From positions 1 to 64,000 of the forward strand of contig NZ_AUIW01000002.1 of the NCBI RefSeq assembly GCF_000423905.1: a stretch of DNA of 64,000 bases. The letters run 5' to 3'. The translations under genes were made by a program, and so were the position numbers. Origin of the DNA: Thermus antranikianii DSM 12462 (GTDB lineage: Bacteria > Deinococcota > Deinococci > Deinococcales > Thermaceae). Positions within the stretch are counted from its first letter, which is position 1. Each line of letters opens with the position of its first letter. Under the pieces are notes generated by a model. It made no database searches, had not been told where the DNA came from, and saw nothing but the letters and a program-made list of their open reading frames with translations. Positions 15,341 to 24,463 of the stretch are shown one piece after another.

Positions 15341-17224
15341 CTACTCCTCCAGGGTGGAGAGGTCTCCCGGGTCCTTGCCCAGTTCCCGGGCCTTCAGGAG
15401 GCGCCTGAGGATTTTCCCCGAGCGGGTCTTGGGCAGCTTGTCCAGGAAGACGATCTCGCTGGGGGTGGCGATGGGCCCCAGTTCCCGGCGCACGTGCTGG
15501 ACCAGGCCCTCCTTCAGCTCTTCGGAAGGGGTTTGCCCTAGGCGCAGGACCACAAAGGCCTTGATGGCCTCCCCCTTCAGGGGGTCGGGCACCCCGATCA
15601 CCGCGGCCTCGGCCACTGCCGGGTGGGAGACCAGGGCGCTTTCCACATCCGCGGTGCCGATGCGGTGCCCGGCCACGTTCAAGACGTCGTCCGCCCGGCC
15701 GAGGACGCTGAAGTAGCCCTCCTCGTCCTGGCTCGCCACGTCCCCAGCGGCGTAGACCCCGCCCGGGACCTCGCGCCAGTACTGGAGGTAGCGCTCGTGG
15801 TTGCCCCAGACGGTGCGCATCATGTGGGGGAAGGGGCGCCGGAGGACCAGAAGCCCTCCCTGCCCTGGGGGCACGGGCCTGCCCTCCTCGTCCACCACCC
15901 CCGCCTCCACCCCAGGCAGGGCCACCCCGGCGAAGCCGGGTTTGGCCGGGAACACCAGGGGGGTGCCCAGGGTGGGCCCGCCCAGCTCCGTCTGCCACCA
16001 GTTGTCGGCCACAAAGCCCCGCCGACCCCCATCCACCAGGTGCTGGTAAGCCCAGCGCAGGGCCTCGGGGTTTAAGGGTTCCCCGGCCACGGCGATGAGG
16101 CGCAGGGAGGAAAGGTCGTATCGGGCAGGCCACTCGGGGCCGAACTTCATGAAAAGGCGCACCGCGGTGGGGGCGGTGAACATCACGTTCACCCGGTGGC
16201 GCTCCACCACCTGCCAGAAGGCCCCGGGGTCGGGGTAGTCGGGGGCTCCTTCCCGGAGGAGGCTGGTGACCCCCTCCAGGAGGGGGGCGTAGACGATGTA
16301 GGAGTGGCCCACGATCCAGCCGATGTCGCTGGTGGCCCAGAAGAGGTCGTCGTCCTTTACGTCGAAGAAGGTGCGCAGGTGGTAGGTGGTGCCCACCATG
16401 TATCCCCCGTGGACGTGCACCACCCCTTTGGGTTTCCCCGTGGAGCCGGAGGTGTAAAGGATGAAGAGGGGGTGCTCCGCCTCCACCATCTCTGCCCGGG
16501 CCTCTGGGGGGCTTCCCCAGAGGATTTCCTGGAAGTCGTAATGCCCCTCGGGAAGCTCCGCCTGGAAGGCCCGCTGGAACCAGACCACCTGGAGGGGCAG
16601 GTCCTTGATGGCCTCCTCCACGATGGAGCGGAGGTCCACTCCCTTGCCCCTTCGGTAGCTCACATCCCCGGCGATGAGGAGCTTGGCCCCGGCGTCCAGG
16701 ATGCGTTCCCGCAGGGCGCTCACCCCAAGCCCGGCGTAGACCACGCTGTGGATGGCCCCCAGGTAGGCGGTGGCCAGCATGGCCAGGATGCCCTCGAGGG
16801 TTAAGGGCATGTAGATGACCACCCGGTCCCCCTTCTCTACCCCAAGGCGCCTAAGCCCCGTGGCCAGGCGGCGCACCCGGTCCAAAAGCTCCCCGTAGGT
16901 GAGCTTCTCCTCCCGGCCGTCCTCGGAGAGGTAGAGGAGGGCCACCTTGTTCCTCAGGCCCCTTTCCACATTGCGTTCCAGGGCGTTGTAGACGGCGTTG
17001 GTGGTGCCTCCCAAGAACCAGCGGTGCTCGGGAAGGTTCCACTCGAGGACCTTTTCAAAGGGCTTCTCCCAGTAGAACCTCCGGGCCCATTCCCCCCAGA
17101 AGCCCTCGGGGTCCTCGAGGCTTCGCCGGTACTCTTCAGGGAAATTCTGGAGATTCGCCCTAAGGCGCACCTCCTCCGGGGCCCAAAGCCGTTCCTCCGC
17201 CTTAAGAAGCTTTTGCACCACCAT
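15341..17224 (-). CDS. Acetyl-CoA synthetase-like acyl-CoA ligase
   Basis: A 627-residue AMP-forming ligase of the AcsA type. It shows [20 protein letters not shown] (P-loop), DNWWQTELGG (acyl pocket with the double Trp), [20 protein letters not shown] (hinge region) and [11 protein letters not shown] with Lys604, the lysine usually regulated by acetylation. It activates a short carboxylate to acyl-CoA through acyl-AMP. The canonical acs on the other side of the fusion gene has DTWWQTETG, so this paralog may prefer another acid such as propionate; that is inference. The start MVVQKLL overlaps the fusion gene by 23 bases, so the two are coupled. Confidence 0.9.
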   Translation of the reverse strand: MVVQKLLKAEERLWAPEEVRLRANLQNFPEEYRRSLEDPEGFWGEWARRFYWEKPFEKVLEWNLPEHRWFLGGTTNAVYNALERNVERGLRNKVALLYLSEDGREEKLTYGELLDRVRRLATGLRRLGVEKGDRVVIYMPLTLEGILAMLATAYLGAIHSVVYAGLGVSALRERILDAGAKLLIAGDVSYRRGKGVDLRSIVEEAIKDLPLQVVWFQRAFQAELPEGHYDFQEILWGSPPEARAEMVEAEHPLFILYTSGSTGKPKGVVHVHGGYMVGTTYHLRTFFDVKDDDLFWATSDIGWIVGHSYIVYAPLLEGVTSLLREGAPDYPDPGAFWQVVERHRVNVMFTAPTAVRLFMKFGPEWPARYDLSSLRLIAVAGEPLNPEALRWAYQHLVDGGRRGFVADNWWQTELGGPTLGTPLVFPAKPGFAGVALPGVEAGVVDEEGRPVPPGQGGLLVLRRPFPHMMRTVWGNHERYLQYWREVPGGVYAAGDVASQDEEGYFSVLGRADDVLNVAGHRIGTADVESALVSHPAVAEAAVIGVPDPLKGEAIKAFVVLRLGQTPSEELKEGLVQHVRRELGPIATPSEIVFLDKLPKTRSGKILRRLLKARELGKDPGDLSTLEE

Positions 17225-19733
17225 ATTCCTCCTCCAATACAGAAACATCTCCAGGGTCTAAGCCCAGGAGCTCCGCCTTTAGGAGCCGTCTTAGGATCTT
17301 GCCGCTTCGGGTACGGGGCAGGCGCTCCACGAAAACCACCCGGGGAGGGGGAACCGGTCCCAGGTGCCGCAAAAGGTGGGCTTTGATCTTCTCGGCCAGG
17401 AGGGCCTTGAGCTCCTCGGGCACCTCCTTCTTGGGAACCGCAAAGACCACGATTTCCTCGCCTTCCTCCCCGGGGATCCCGATGGCGGCTGCCTCCGCCA
17501 CCTGGGGGTGGGTGAGGGCGGCCGCCTCCACCTCGGCGGTGCCGAGCCGGGCCTCCCCCACCTTGATGACCTCCTCGGAGCGGCCCAGGATGCGAAAGTA
17601 GCCTTCCTCGTCCCAGGTGGCGAGGTCCCCCGTCCAGTAGAGCCCACCCCGCCAGGGGCTTTCCCCCCCAAGGAGGTCCACCATGTGGGCCGGCCCTGCC
17701 CTCAGGAGCACCAGGTGGCCCTTGGCCCCTGGAGGGAGGACCTGCCCTTCCCCGTCCACCACCCGGGCCTCCACCCCGGGCAAGGGGATGCCCACGAAGC
17801 CCGGCTTGGCGGGGAGGGTGAGGGGGGTGGCCAGGGCAGGGGCCCCCAGCTCGGTCTGCCACCAGTTGTCCAGGGGCCAGGCCAGGTTCTCCCGGGTCCA
17901 GCGCCACACCTCAGGGGCCAGGGCCTCCCCCACGCTCCCCACCAGGCGCAAGGAGGTGGGCCGGGCTTCCCCGTGGCGGCGCAGGGTGCGGAGCACCGTA
18001 GGGGAGGTGAGGAGCACGTCCACCCCGAACCGCCTTAGCCTCTCGTAGAAGGCGGCGGGGTTGGGGTGGTCCGGCCGGTCCTCCACCAGGAGGCTGGTAC
18101 CCCCCAGGAAGAGCGGGGCGTACAGGCCGAAGGAATGCCCCACCACCCAAAAGAGGTCGGCGGTGGTGTGGAAGACCTCTCCCGGTTTCAGGTCAAAGAG
18201 GTAGCGGAGGGCCCAGCTTACCCCCACCATGTACCCTCCGTGGCCGTGGACCACCCCCTTGGGCTTGCCCGTGGAGCCCGAGGTGTGGAGGATGAAGAGG
18301 GGATGCTGGGCGGGAACGGGGACGGCGTCCGCGGGCTTTCCCTCCGAGGCCCTTTCCAGAAACTCCGTGGTGCCCCGGGTGTGCCAGAGCACGGGAAGAT
18401 CCAGGCCCGAAAGGGCTGCCTCCACCACCGGCCTTAAGGGGATGAGCTGGCCCCGGCGGAAGTAGCCGTCGGCGGCCACCAGGAGACGGGCTTGACCCTG
18501 CAGGAGCCGCTCCCTTAAGGCTTCCGGGCCCAGGCCCACGGGCAGGGCCACGTGCACCGCCCCAATCCGTGCCAAGGCCAGGAGGCTCAAGGCGGCCTCC
18601 AGCCCCGTGGGCAGGTAGAGGGCCACCCGGTCCCCCCGCTTTACCCCTAGGGCCTGGAAGACCCCGGCGAGGCGGCTGGAGAGGTCCAAAAGTTCCCGGT
18701 AGGTCCACTTTTCCAGGTGCCCATCCCCATCCAGGGTGATGAGGGCCACCTGCTGGGCCTTTTCGGGCAGGTGGCGGTCTAAGGCGTTTAAGGCGGCGTT
18801 GGTCCGCCCCCCACCGAACCAGGTGTGGGTGGCAGGGTCATAGACCCTTTCCCAAGAGGTTTCCCAGTGGAACTCCCGGGCGAAGCTGCCGAAAAAGCTT
18901 TCGGGATCCTCGAGGCTTGCCTGGTAGGCCCTGGGGTAGTCCCGCAGGTTGGCCCTTTCCTTAAGGGCGCAGGGGGGTTCCACCACCTCCACCTGGAGGC
19001 TCGGTTCCAAGGGAGGGGCCAGGCTGGGGGGCTCGGGGGGGCGCAGGTGGGCGGACACCTGGGCCACCTCAGAAAGGGCCCGGGCCAGGCGGCTGAAGGC
19101 GAAGGGGAAGCGCCGGGCGGGCACCACCACCCCCAAAGCCCCCAGAAGCTGCCCCTCGGGGCCGAAGAGGGGGGCCGCTAGGCCGGAAAGCCCCTGGGCG
19201 TACTCCTCCATCTCCGCCGCCAACCCCGACTCCCGCACCCGGGCCAGCTCCTCCTCCAGGGCCAGGGGGTCGGTGAGGGTATAGGGGGTGCGGGGGCGCA
19301 AGGGGGGAAGGGGCAGGGCCCCGTGGGCCAGGAGGACCTTCCCCAGGGCCAGGGCGTGGGCTTCCTCCGGCAGGCTCTCCCCCAGGGGGTGGGGCTGGCC
19401 CTGCCGGCCCCGGGTTTTGAGCCGGATCCCTTCCGGGGTCAGAAGGGCCAGGTAGCACCGCTCCCGGGTGCGGAGGTAGAGTTCCTCCAGGGCCTCCTCG
19501 AGGGGCGTGGTCTCCAGCCGGAGGGGCTTGGCCTGGCCCAGGCGGTATCCCCGCTCCGTCTTCACGGCGAAGCCCTCCTCCGCCAGGCTGTTGAGAAGGG
19601 CGTAGGCGGTGGAGAGGCTCTTCCCCAGGAGGCGGGCCACCTCCTTTACCCCCACCCCTTCCGGGTGCTCGGCCAGGTAGGCCAGGATGCGCAGGGCCGC
19701 CTGGACCGTGGAAAGGCTCCTCTTCCTGGCCAT
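17202..19733 (-). CDS. IclR-type regulator fused to an acetyl-CoA synthetase-like enzyme
   Basis: An 843-residue single open frame. Residues 5-62 are the IclR winged helix-turn-helix (ALRILAYLAEHPEGVGVKEV, then GKSLSTAYALLNSLAEEGF). Residues about 75-228 are the IclR ligand domain, with GLSGLAAPLFGPEGQLLGAL. A proline-rich linker (about 230-255) leads to a complete AcsA-like ligase: [46 protein letters not shown] and RTRSGKILRR with Lys812. The hinge motif is altered (GRSEEVIKVGEARLG instead of GR.DDV..VAGHRLG), so catalysis may be weakened. It is divergent from acs and upstream of the second ligase. An enzyme-linked regulator of acyl-CoA synthesis is the inferred role. Confidence 0.92.
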   Translation of the reverse strand: MARKRSLSTVQAALRILAYLAEHPEGVGVKEVARLLGKSLSTAYALLNSLAEEGFAVKTERGYRLGQAKPLRLETTPLEEALEELYLRTRERCYLALLTPEGIRLKTRGRQGQPHPLGESLPEEAHALALGKVLLAHGALPLPPLRPRTPYTLTDPLALEEELARVRESGLAAEMEEYAQGLSGLAAPLFGPEGQLLGALGVVVPARRFPFAFSRLARALSEVAQVSAHLRPPEPPSLAPPLEPSLQVEVVEPPCALKERANLRDYPRAYQASLEDPESFFGSFAREFHWETSWERVYDPATHTWFGGGRTNAALNALDRHLPEKAQQVALITLDGDGHLEKWTYRELLDLSSRLAGVFQALGVKRGDRVALYLPTGLEAALSLLALARIGAVHVALPVGLGPEALRERLLQGQARLLVAADGYFRRGQLIPLRPVVEAALSGLDLPVLWHTRGTTEFLERASEGKPADAVPVPAQHPLFILHTSGSTGKPKGVVHGHGGYMVGVSWALRYLFDLKPGEVFHTTADLFWVVGHSFGLYAPLFLGGTSLLVEDRPDHPNPAAFYERLRRFGVDVLLTSPTVLRTLRRHGEARPTSLRLVGSVGEALAPEVWRWTRENLAWPLDNWWQTELGAPALATPLTLPAKPGFVGIPLPGVEARVVDGEGQVLPPGAKGHLVLLRAGPAHMVDLLGGESPWRGGLYWTGDLATWDEEGYFRILGRSEEVIKVGEARLGTAEVEAAALTHPQVAEAAAIGIPGEEGEEIVVFAVPKKEVPEELKALLAEKIKAHLLRHLGPVPPPRVVFVERLPRTRSGKILRRLLKAELLGLDPGDVSVLEEEYGGAKAS

Positions 19734-19742
19734 TCAGGTCCA

Positions 19743-19841
19743 TGTTCCGCGGGTTAAGCTCTCCCTGTCAAGAAAAGGGGAGTTTGGCAAATGGTGAAAA
19801 ACCCCCTTTTTCTTGACCCCACCCGGGGGCCAGCCTATCCT
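19743..19841. promoter_or_regulatory. Divergent promoters with inverted operator-like arms
   Basis: The plus promoter for acs has TTGACC (19813-19818), 17 bases, then TATCCT (19836-19841). A minus promoter for the fusion gene uses TTGACA (complement of 19766-19771) with a weak -10 near 19742-19748. Both -35 boxes sit in mirror-image arms, TCAAGAAAAGGGG (19768-19780) and CCCCCTTTTTCTTGA (19802-19816), about 21 bases apart. That is the layout expected for a repressor or activator controlling both directions, plausibly the IclR domain encoded next door. Confidence 0.65.
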
Positions 19842-19861
19842 TAGAGGCCAAGGGAGGGTAT

Positions 19862-21808
19862 ATGGACCGGATCGAAGGCGTTCTCAAGGAGGAGCGGGTC
19901 TTCTATCCCAGCGAGGAGTTCCGGAGCAGGGCCCACATCAAGAGCGAGGAGGAGTACCAGCGCCTGTACGAGGAAAGCCTAAAAGACCCCGAGGGCTTCT
20001 GGGGACGGGTGGCCTCCGAGCTCCACTGGTTCGAACCTTGGCAGAAGGTTTTGGAGGGGGACCTGCCCCACGCCAAGTGGTTCGTGGGGGGTAAGACCAA
20101 CCTGTCCTATAACGCCCTGGACCGGCATGTCCAAACCTGGCGGCGCAACAAGGCGGCCCTCATCTGGGAGGGGGAGCCAGGGGAGGAGAGGGTCTTGACC
20201 TACCACGACCTTTGGCGGGAGGTGCAGAAGTTCGCCAACGTCCTCAAGCGCCTGGGCGTCAAGAAGGGGGACCGGGTCACCATCTACCTTCCCATGGTTC
20301 CCGAGGCCGCCATCGCCATGCTGGCCTGCACCCGCATCGGGGCGGTGCACTCCGTGGTCTTCGGGGGCTTCTCCAGCGGGGCCCTGGCCGACCGCATCAA
20401 GGACGCCGAGGCCAAGGTGCTGATTACCGCCGACGGGGGCTACCGCCGCGGCCAGGTGGTGCCCCTGAAGCAGAACGCGGACGAGGCCCTGAAGGAGACC
20501 ACCAGCGTGGAGCACGTGGTGGTGGTGCGCCGCACCGGGGAGGAGGTCCCCTGGACCCCGGGCCGGGACCACTGGTGGCACGAGCTCATGGAGGCGGCCT
20601 CCGACCGCTGTGAACCCGAACCCATGGAGGCGGAAGATCCCCTCTTCATCCTTTACACCTCCGGCTCCACGGGGAAGCCCAAGGGGGTCCTGCACACCAC
20701 GGGCGGCTACATGACCTACGTCTACCTCACCACCAAGCTGGTCTTTGACCTCAAGGACGAGGACGTCTACTGGTGCACCGCCGACGTGGGCTGGATCACC
20801 GGCCACTCCTATGTGGTCTATGGGCCCCTTTTGAACGGGGCCACCACGGTGATGTACGAGGGAGCCCCCAACTGGCCCGAGCCCGACCGCTTCTGGCAGA
20901 TCGTGGACAAGTACGGGGTGAACATCCTCTACACCGCTCCCACCGCCATCCGGGCCTTCATGAAGTGGGGCGAGGGTTGGCCCCTCAAGCACCGGCTGGA
21001 TTCCTTGCGCCTTTTGGGCACCGTAGGGGAGCCCATCAACCCCGAGGCCTGGCTCTGGTACTACCAGGTGATCGGGAAGGGCCGTTGCCCCATCGTGGAC
21101 ACCTGGTGGCAGACGGAAACCGGGGGCATCATGATCACCACCCTGCCCGGGGCGCATCCCATGAAGCCTGGGCATGCGGGAAAGCCCTTCTTCGGGGTGA
21201 AGCCGGAGATCCTGGACTCCGAGCACAAGCCGGTGGAGAATCCCAACGAGGGCGGGCACCTTTGCATCACCCGTCCCTGGCCCAGCATGCTCCGCACCGT
21301 CTGGGGGGATCCCAACCGCTTCCTGCAGCAGTACTTCAGCCAGCACCCCGGCAACTACTTCACCGGGGATGGGGCCCGTCGGGATAAGGATGGCTACTAC
21401 CTGATCCTGGGCCGGGTGGACGACGTCCTGAACGTGGCCGGGCACCGGCTTGGCACCATGGAGATCGAGTCCGCCTTGGTTTCCCATCCCGCGGTGGCTG
21501 AGGCGGCGGTGGTGGGCCGGCCCGACCCCTTGAAGGGGGAGGCCATCGTGGCCTTCGTGACCCTGAAGGAAGGGCATGCTCCCTCCGATGCCTTGCGGGA
21601 CGAGCTCAAGGCCCACGTGGCCAAGGTGATCGGGCCCATTGCCCGCCCGGACGAGGTGCGCTTCACGGATGCCCTGCCCAAGACCCGCTCCGGCAAGATC
21701 ATGCGCCGCCTCTTGAGGCAGATCGCCGCCGGGGAGCAGGAGATCAAGGGGGATATCTCCACCCTCGAGGACCGCTCGGTGGTGGAGCGCCTAAGGCAAG
21801 GGGCCTAG
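19862..21808 (+). CDS. acs: Acetate-CoA ligase (acetyl-CoA synthetase)
   Basis: A 648-residue canonical AMP-forming AcsA that makes acetyl-CoA from acetate, ATP and CoA. All family blocks are intact: [80 protein letters not shown] and [13 protein letters not shown] with the regulatory Lys612. The ATG has AGGGAGG 5 bases upstream. It is transcribed alone, divergently from the IclR-ACS fusion, and ends in a terminator. Control through the shared intergenic region is likely. Confidence 0.96.
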   Translation: MDRIEGVLKEERVFYPSEEFRSRAHIKSEEEYQRLYEESLKDPEGFWGRVASELHWFEPWQKVLEGDLPHAKWFVGGKTNLSYNALDRHVQTWRRNKAALIWEGEPGEERVLTYHDLWREVQKFANVLKRLGVKKGDRVTIYLPMVPEAAIAMLACTRIGAVHSVVFGGFSSGALADRIKDAEAKVLITADGGYRRGQVVPLKQNADEALKETTSVEHVVVVRRTGEEVPWTPGRDHWWHELMEAASDRCEPEPMEAEDPLFILYTSGSTGKPKGVLHTTGGYMTYVYLTTKLVFDLKDEDVYWCTADVGWITGHSYVVYGPLLNGATTVMYEGAPNWPEPDRFWQIVDKYGVNILYTAPTAIRAFMKWGEGWPLKHRLDSLRLLGTVGEPINPEAWLWYYQVIGKGRCPIVDTWWQTETGGIMITTLPGAHPMKPGHAGKPFFGVKPEILDSEHKPVENPNEGGHLCITRPWPSMLRTVWGDPNRFLQQYFSQHPGNYFTGDGARRDKDGYYLILGRVDDVLNVAGHRLGTMEIESALVSHPAVAEAAVVGRPDPLKGEAIVAFVTLKEGHAPSDALRDELKAHVAKVIGPIARPDEVRFTDALPKTRSGKIMRRLLRQIAAGEQEIKGDISTLEDRSVVERLRQGA

Positions 21809-21824
21809 CCCTGGGAAAAGGGGA

Positions 21825-21851
21825 GGGGCCGGGGAAACCCGGCCCCTTGTT
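21825..21851 (+). terminator. Intrinsic terminator of acs
   Basis: GGGGCCGGG (21825-21833), loop GAAA and CCCGGCCCC (21838-21846) form a 9-bp stem followed by TTGTT. It lies 16 bases after the acs stop codon. Confidence 0.85.
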
Positions 21852-21858
21852 ATGCCAC

Positions 21859-21892
21859 CCCACCCTGGCTCTCGCCAGCGTGGGGGCCCCGG
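21859..21892 (+). repeat. Dispersed hairpin repeat, copy A
   Basis: CCCACCCTGGC, a 4-base loop and GCCAGCGTGGG (one mismatch) are followed by GGGCCCCGG. The same hairpin plus tail is found at 46527-46559. The rest of 21893-21969 shows nothing recognisable. Confidence 0.55.
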
Positions 21893-21969
21893 CAGATCCC
21901 TGGCCCGGGCCATTGCTTCGGATTTCCGCAGGGTGCGGCGTGGCAGGAAAGATGTGGGTTTGGGCTGGG

Positions 21970-22356
21970 CTACCCCGCCGGGCTTTTGTGCACGTGCACC
22001 ACCTTCCAGCCCTCGGGAAAGCGCACCGCCACCCGGCTTTCGTTCACCGCCCGGTGCTTTAGCCCCCCTTCTTCCTCCACGGTGAGGAGCAGGGTGTAGG
22101 TGAAGATGGCCACGTCCCCGTAGCGCTGAAGGCGCTTTTCCAGGAGGTCCAGGCGGTGAGGCCTTCCCGAGGTGGCCCAGTTGTGCTCGATCATGAATCG
22201 GTGGAAGGCCAGGCCATCCAGGCGGTGGGGGGTCACAAACCACTCGTAAAGGGAAAGGTCGGGATGGGTGGTGGCCTCGTAGGTGGCCCAATCCCCTTGG
22301 TAGATGCTGGCCAGGTGCCTTTCCAAAAACTCCCAAAGCTCGGCTTCGGTTTCCAT
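21970..22356 (-). CDS. NTF2-like / SnoaL-type protein
   Basis: A 128-residue cone-shaped-fold protein of the DUF4440/CaMKII-association-domain kind. The start LWEFLERHLASIYQGDWATY and the end ESRVAVRFPEGWKVVHVHKS are typical of the NTF2 superfamily. Such proteins are small enzymes or ligand binders; the function here is unknown. It starts 3 bases after the methylmalonyl-CoA mutase stop, so the two form an operon and it may act on an acyl-CoA or a product of it. Confidence 0.75.
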   Translation of the reverse strand: METEAELWEFLERHLASIYQGDWATYEATTHPDLSLYEWFVTPHRLDGLAFHRFMIEHNWATSGRPHRLDLLEKRLQRYGDVAIFTYTLLLTVEEEGGLKHRAVNESRVAVRFPEGWKVVHVHKSPAG

Positions 22357-22359
22357 GCC

Positions 22360-23904
22360 TTACCTCCCGGGCTGGTACTCCCCCCACTCCTCCCTTAGCA
22401 CCCCGCAGACCTCTCCCAGGGTGGCCCGGCGGCGGAAGGCCTCCAGCACGTAGGGGAAAAGGTTCTCGCTTCCCCGGGCCGCCTGGCGGAGGTTTTCCAG
22501 GCCAAGCCGAACGCTTTCCCCATCCCGCTGGGCCTTGAAGGCGGCCAGTTCCCGCTTGCGCTTCTCATGCAACTCGGGGTCGATGCGCTGCACAGGGGTG
22601 GGCTCGTTCAGGGGGCTATGGGGATCGGCGAAGCGGTTCACCCCCACGATGATCCGCTTGCCCTCCTCCACTTCCTTCTGGAACTGCCAAGCGGACTCCT
22701 CAATGGCTCGCTGGAAATACCCTGCCTCCACCGCGGCCACCGCTCCTCCTAGGGCGTCGATCTCCCGGATCAGCCTTTCCGCTTCCTTCTCCAGCTGGTC
22801 CGTGAGGTGCTCCACGTAGAAGCTTCCCCCCAAGGGGTCTATGGCCCGGGTGACCCCGCTTTCAAAGGCCAGGATCTGCTGGGTGCGCAAGGCGAGGAGG
22901 GCGCTTTTTTCCGTGGGGAGGCCCAGGGCTTCGTCGTAGGCGTTGGTGTGGAGGCTCTGGGTGCCGCCCAGCACCGCCGCTAGGGCCTGGTAGGCGGTGC
23001 GCACCACGTTGTTTAAGGGTTCCTGGGCGGTGAGGGTGGAGCCTCCCGTTTGCGTGTGGAAGCGGAGCATCCAGCTTCTCGGGTCCTTGGCCCCGAACTC
23101 CTCCCGCATGATGCGCGCCCAAAGCCTCCTGGCGGCCCGGAACTTGGCGGCTTCCTCAAAGATGTCCCCGTGGGCGGCGAAGAAGAAGGAGAGCCTAGGA
23201 GCGAACTCGTCCACCTTAAGGCCCCGTTCCAGGGCGGCCTTCACGTAGGCCTTGCCATCCGCCAGGGTGAAGGCGATCTCCTGGGCGGCGGTGGAGCCCG
23301 CCTCGCGGATGTGGTAGCCGGAGATGGAGATGGTGTTGAAGCGGGGCACATGCCGGGCGCAGAACTCAAAGATATCGGTCACCAGGCGCATGGAGGGGCC
23401 CGGAGGGTAGATGTAGGTGCCGCGGGCGAAGTACTCCTTGAGGATGTCGTTCTGCACGGTGCCCGACACCTTGTCCCAGGAAACCCCCTGCTCCTCCGCC
23501 ACCAGAAGGTAGAGGGCCAGGAGCATCATGGCGGGAGCATTGATGGTCATGCTGGTGGAGACCCGGTCCAGGGGGATGCCGTCGAAGAGCTTTCGCATGT
23601 CCTCGAGGGTGGCGATGGACACCCCCACCCGGCCCACCTCCCCCACGCTCATGGGATGGTCGGGATCCAGGCCCAGCTGGGTGGGGAGGTCAAAGGCCAC
23701 GCTCAGGCCCGTCTGGCCCTGGGACAGGAGGTATCGGTAGCGGGCGTTGGACTCCTCCGCGGTGGAGAAGCCCGCGTACTGCCGCATGGTCCAGAGCCTG
23801 TCCAGGTACATCCGGGGGTAGATGCCCCGGGTAAAGGGGTACTCCCCGGGGCGGCCAAGCCTTTCCCGGTAGCCTTCGGGTAGGGACTCAAAGAGACCTT
23901 CCAT
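22360..23904 (-). CDS. Methylmalonyl-CoA mutase large subunit (catalytic barrel only)
   Basis: A 514-residue protein of the acyl-CoA mutase large-subunit family. [47 protein letters not shown] and [15 protein letters not shown] are the family blocks of the substrate barrel. There is no cobalamin-binding DxHxxG domain in this protein, so a separate small subunit must be encoded elsewhere. The enzyme interconverts methylmalonyl-CoA (or a related branched acyl-CoA) and succinyl-CoA. Its nearness to three acyl-CoA synthetase genes fits propionate or branched-acid use. It is preceded by a small membrane-protein gene and followed by the NTF2-like gene. Confidence 0.93.
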   Translation of the reverse strand: MEGLFESLPEGYRERLGRPGEYPFTRGIYPRMYLDRLWTMRQYAGFSTAEESNARYRYLLSQGQTGLSVAFDLPTQLGLDPDHPMSVGEVGRVGVSIATLEDMRKLFDGIPLDRVSTSMTINAPAMMLLALYLLVAEEQGVSWDKVSGTVQNDILKEYFARGTYIYPPGPSMRLVTDIFEFCARHVPRFNTISISGYHIREAGSTAAQEIAFTLADGKAYVKAALERGLKVDEFAPRLSFFFAAHGDIFEEAAKFRAARRLWARIMREEFGAKDPRSWMLRFHTQTGGSTLTAQEPLNNVVRTAYQALAAVLGGTQSLHTNAYDEALGLPTEKSALLALRTQQILAFESGVTRAIDPLGGSFYVEHLTDQLEKEAERLIREIDALGGAVAAVEAGYFQRAIEESAWQFQKEVEEGKRIIVGVNRFADPHSPLNEPTPVQRIDPELHEKRKRELAAFKAQRDGESVRLGLENLRQAARGSENLFPYVLEAFRRRATLGEVCGVLREEWGEYQPGR

Positions 23905-23913
23905 GCCTTAGTT

Positions 23914-24051
23914 TTACAGGAAAACGCGGACCAGGAGGAGGAAGAGGAATAGCGCCCCGAACACCAGGAAAAGGGGCGGCAACAGGAGGCTGTAGACCGC
24001 CAGCACGAGGGCCAGGAAGTCCTTCCAGTCGGGTGGGATGCCGTCCTTCAT
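23914..24051 (-). CDS. Small membrane protein, 45 residues
   Basis: A short frame, MKDGIPPDWKDFLALVLAVY followed by a long hydrophobic stretch ending LLLVRVFL. It has one or two membrane helices and ends 9 bases before the mutase start, so it is first in that operon. I do not recognise the family. The regular hydrophobic pattern and coupling to the mutase support it as real, but it is short. Confidence 0.5.
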   Translation of the reverse strand: MKDGIPPDWKDFLALVLAVYSLLLPPLFLVFGALFLFLLLVRVFL

Positions 24052-24154
24052 CCTTCCCTAGCATATTCTTCCTCGAGGCCCAAGGCTACCCTTGGTTTCG
24101 GCATCCATGGCTTCACCGGTACATAGCTACGCCATTTTTTGCTAGCATTGGGCC

Positions 24155-24463
24155 ATGGCCCTGTCCAAGAACACCCGCAAGGTGCTCAAGGTGCTGGCCC
24201 GGCGCGGGGCACCGGAGGTGCTCTTCGCCTTAAGCCGGGGAACCTCCCGCTTCTCCGACCTGGAGTCCTTCCTGGGCCTTTCCCCCCGCACCTTGGCGGA
24301 GCGGCTTCGGGAGCTTAACCTCTTGGGTTTCGTGCAGCGGCAGGCCTATCCCGAAGTGCCCCCCCGGGTAGAATACCTCTTGACCCCGCGGGGAAAGCGG
24401 GTTTTGGAATTCCTGAGCGAATTGGACAAGATATTGGATATGGTGCAGGAGGGAAAGCGGTGA
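24155..24463 (+). CDS. HxlR-type winged-helix regulator
   Basis: A 102-residue DNA-binding protein. The helix pair FSDLESFLGLSPRTLAERLR and the wing QAYPEVPPRVEYLLTPRGK are typical of HxlR/MarR-like regulators. A -10-like TAGCAT at 24143-24148 puts the transcript start at the ATG, so the mRNA may be leaderless. The gene overlaps minD by GTGA and so is co-expressed with the Min genes. The signal and targets are unknown. In the gap before it, CCAAGG and CCTTGG near 24080-24095 form a small palindrome. Confidence 0.85.
   Translation: MALSKNTRKVLKVLARRGAPEVLFALSRGTSRFSDLESFLGLSPRTLAERLRELNLLGFVQRQAYPEVPPRVEYLLTPRGKRVLEFLSELDKILDMVQEGKR

Noticed and set aside
19979-21616. 545-codon minus-strand open frame opposite acs
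   Set aside because: No recognisable domain, and acs on the other strand matches its family along its whole length.
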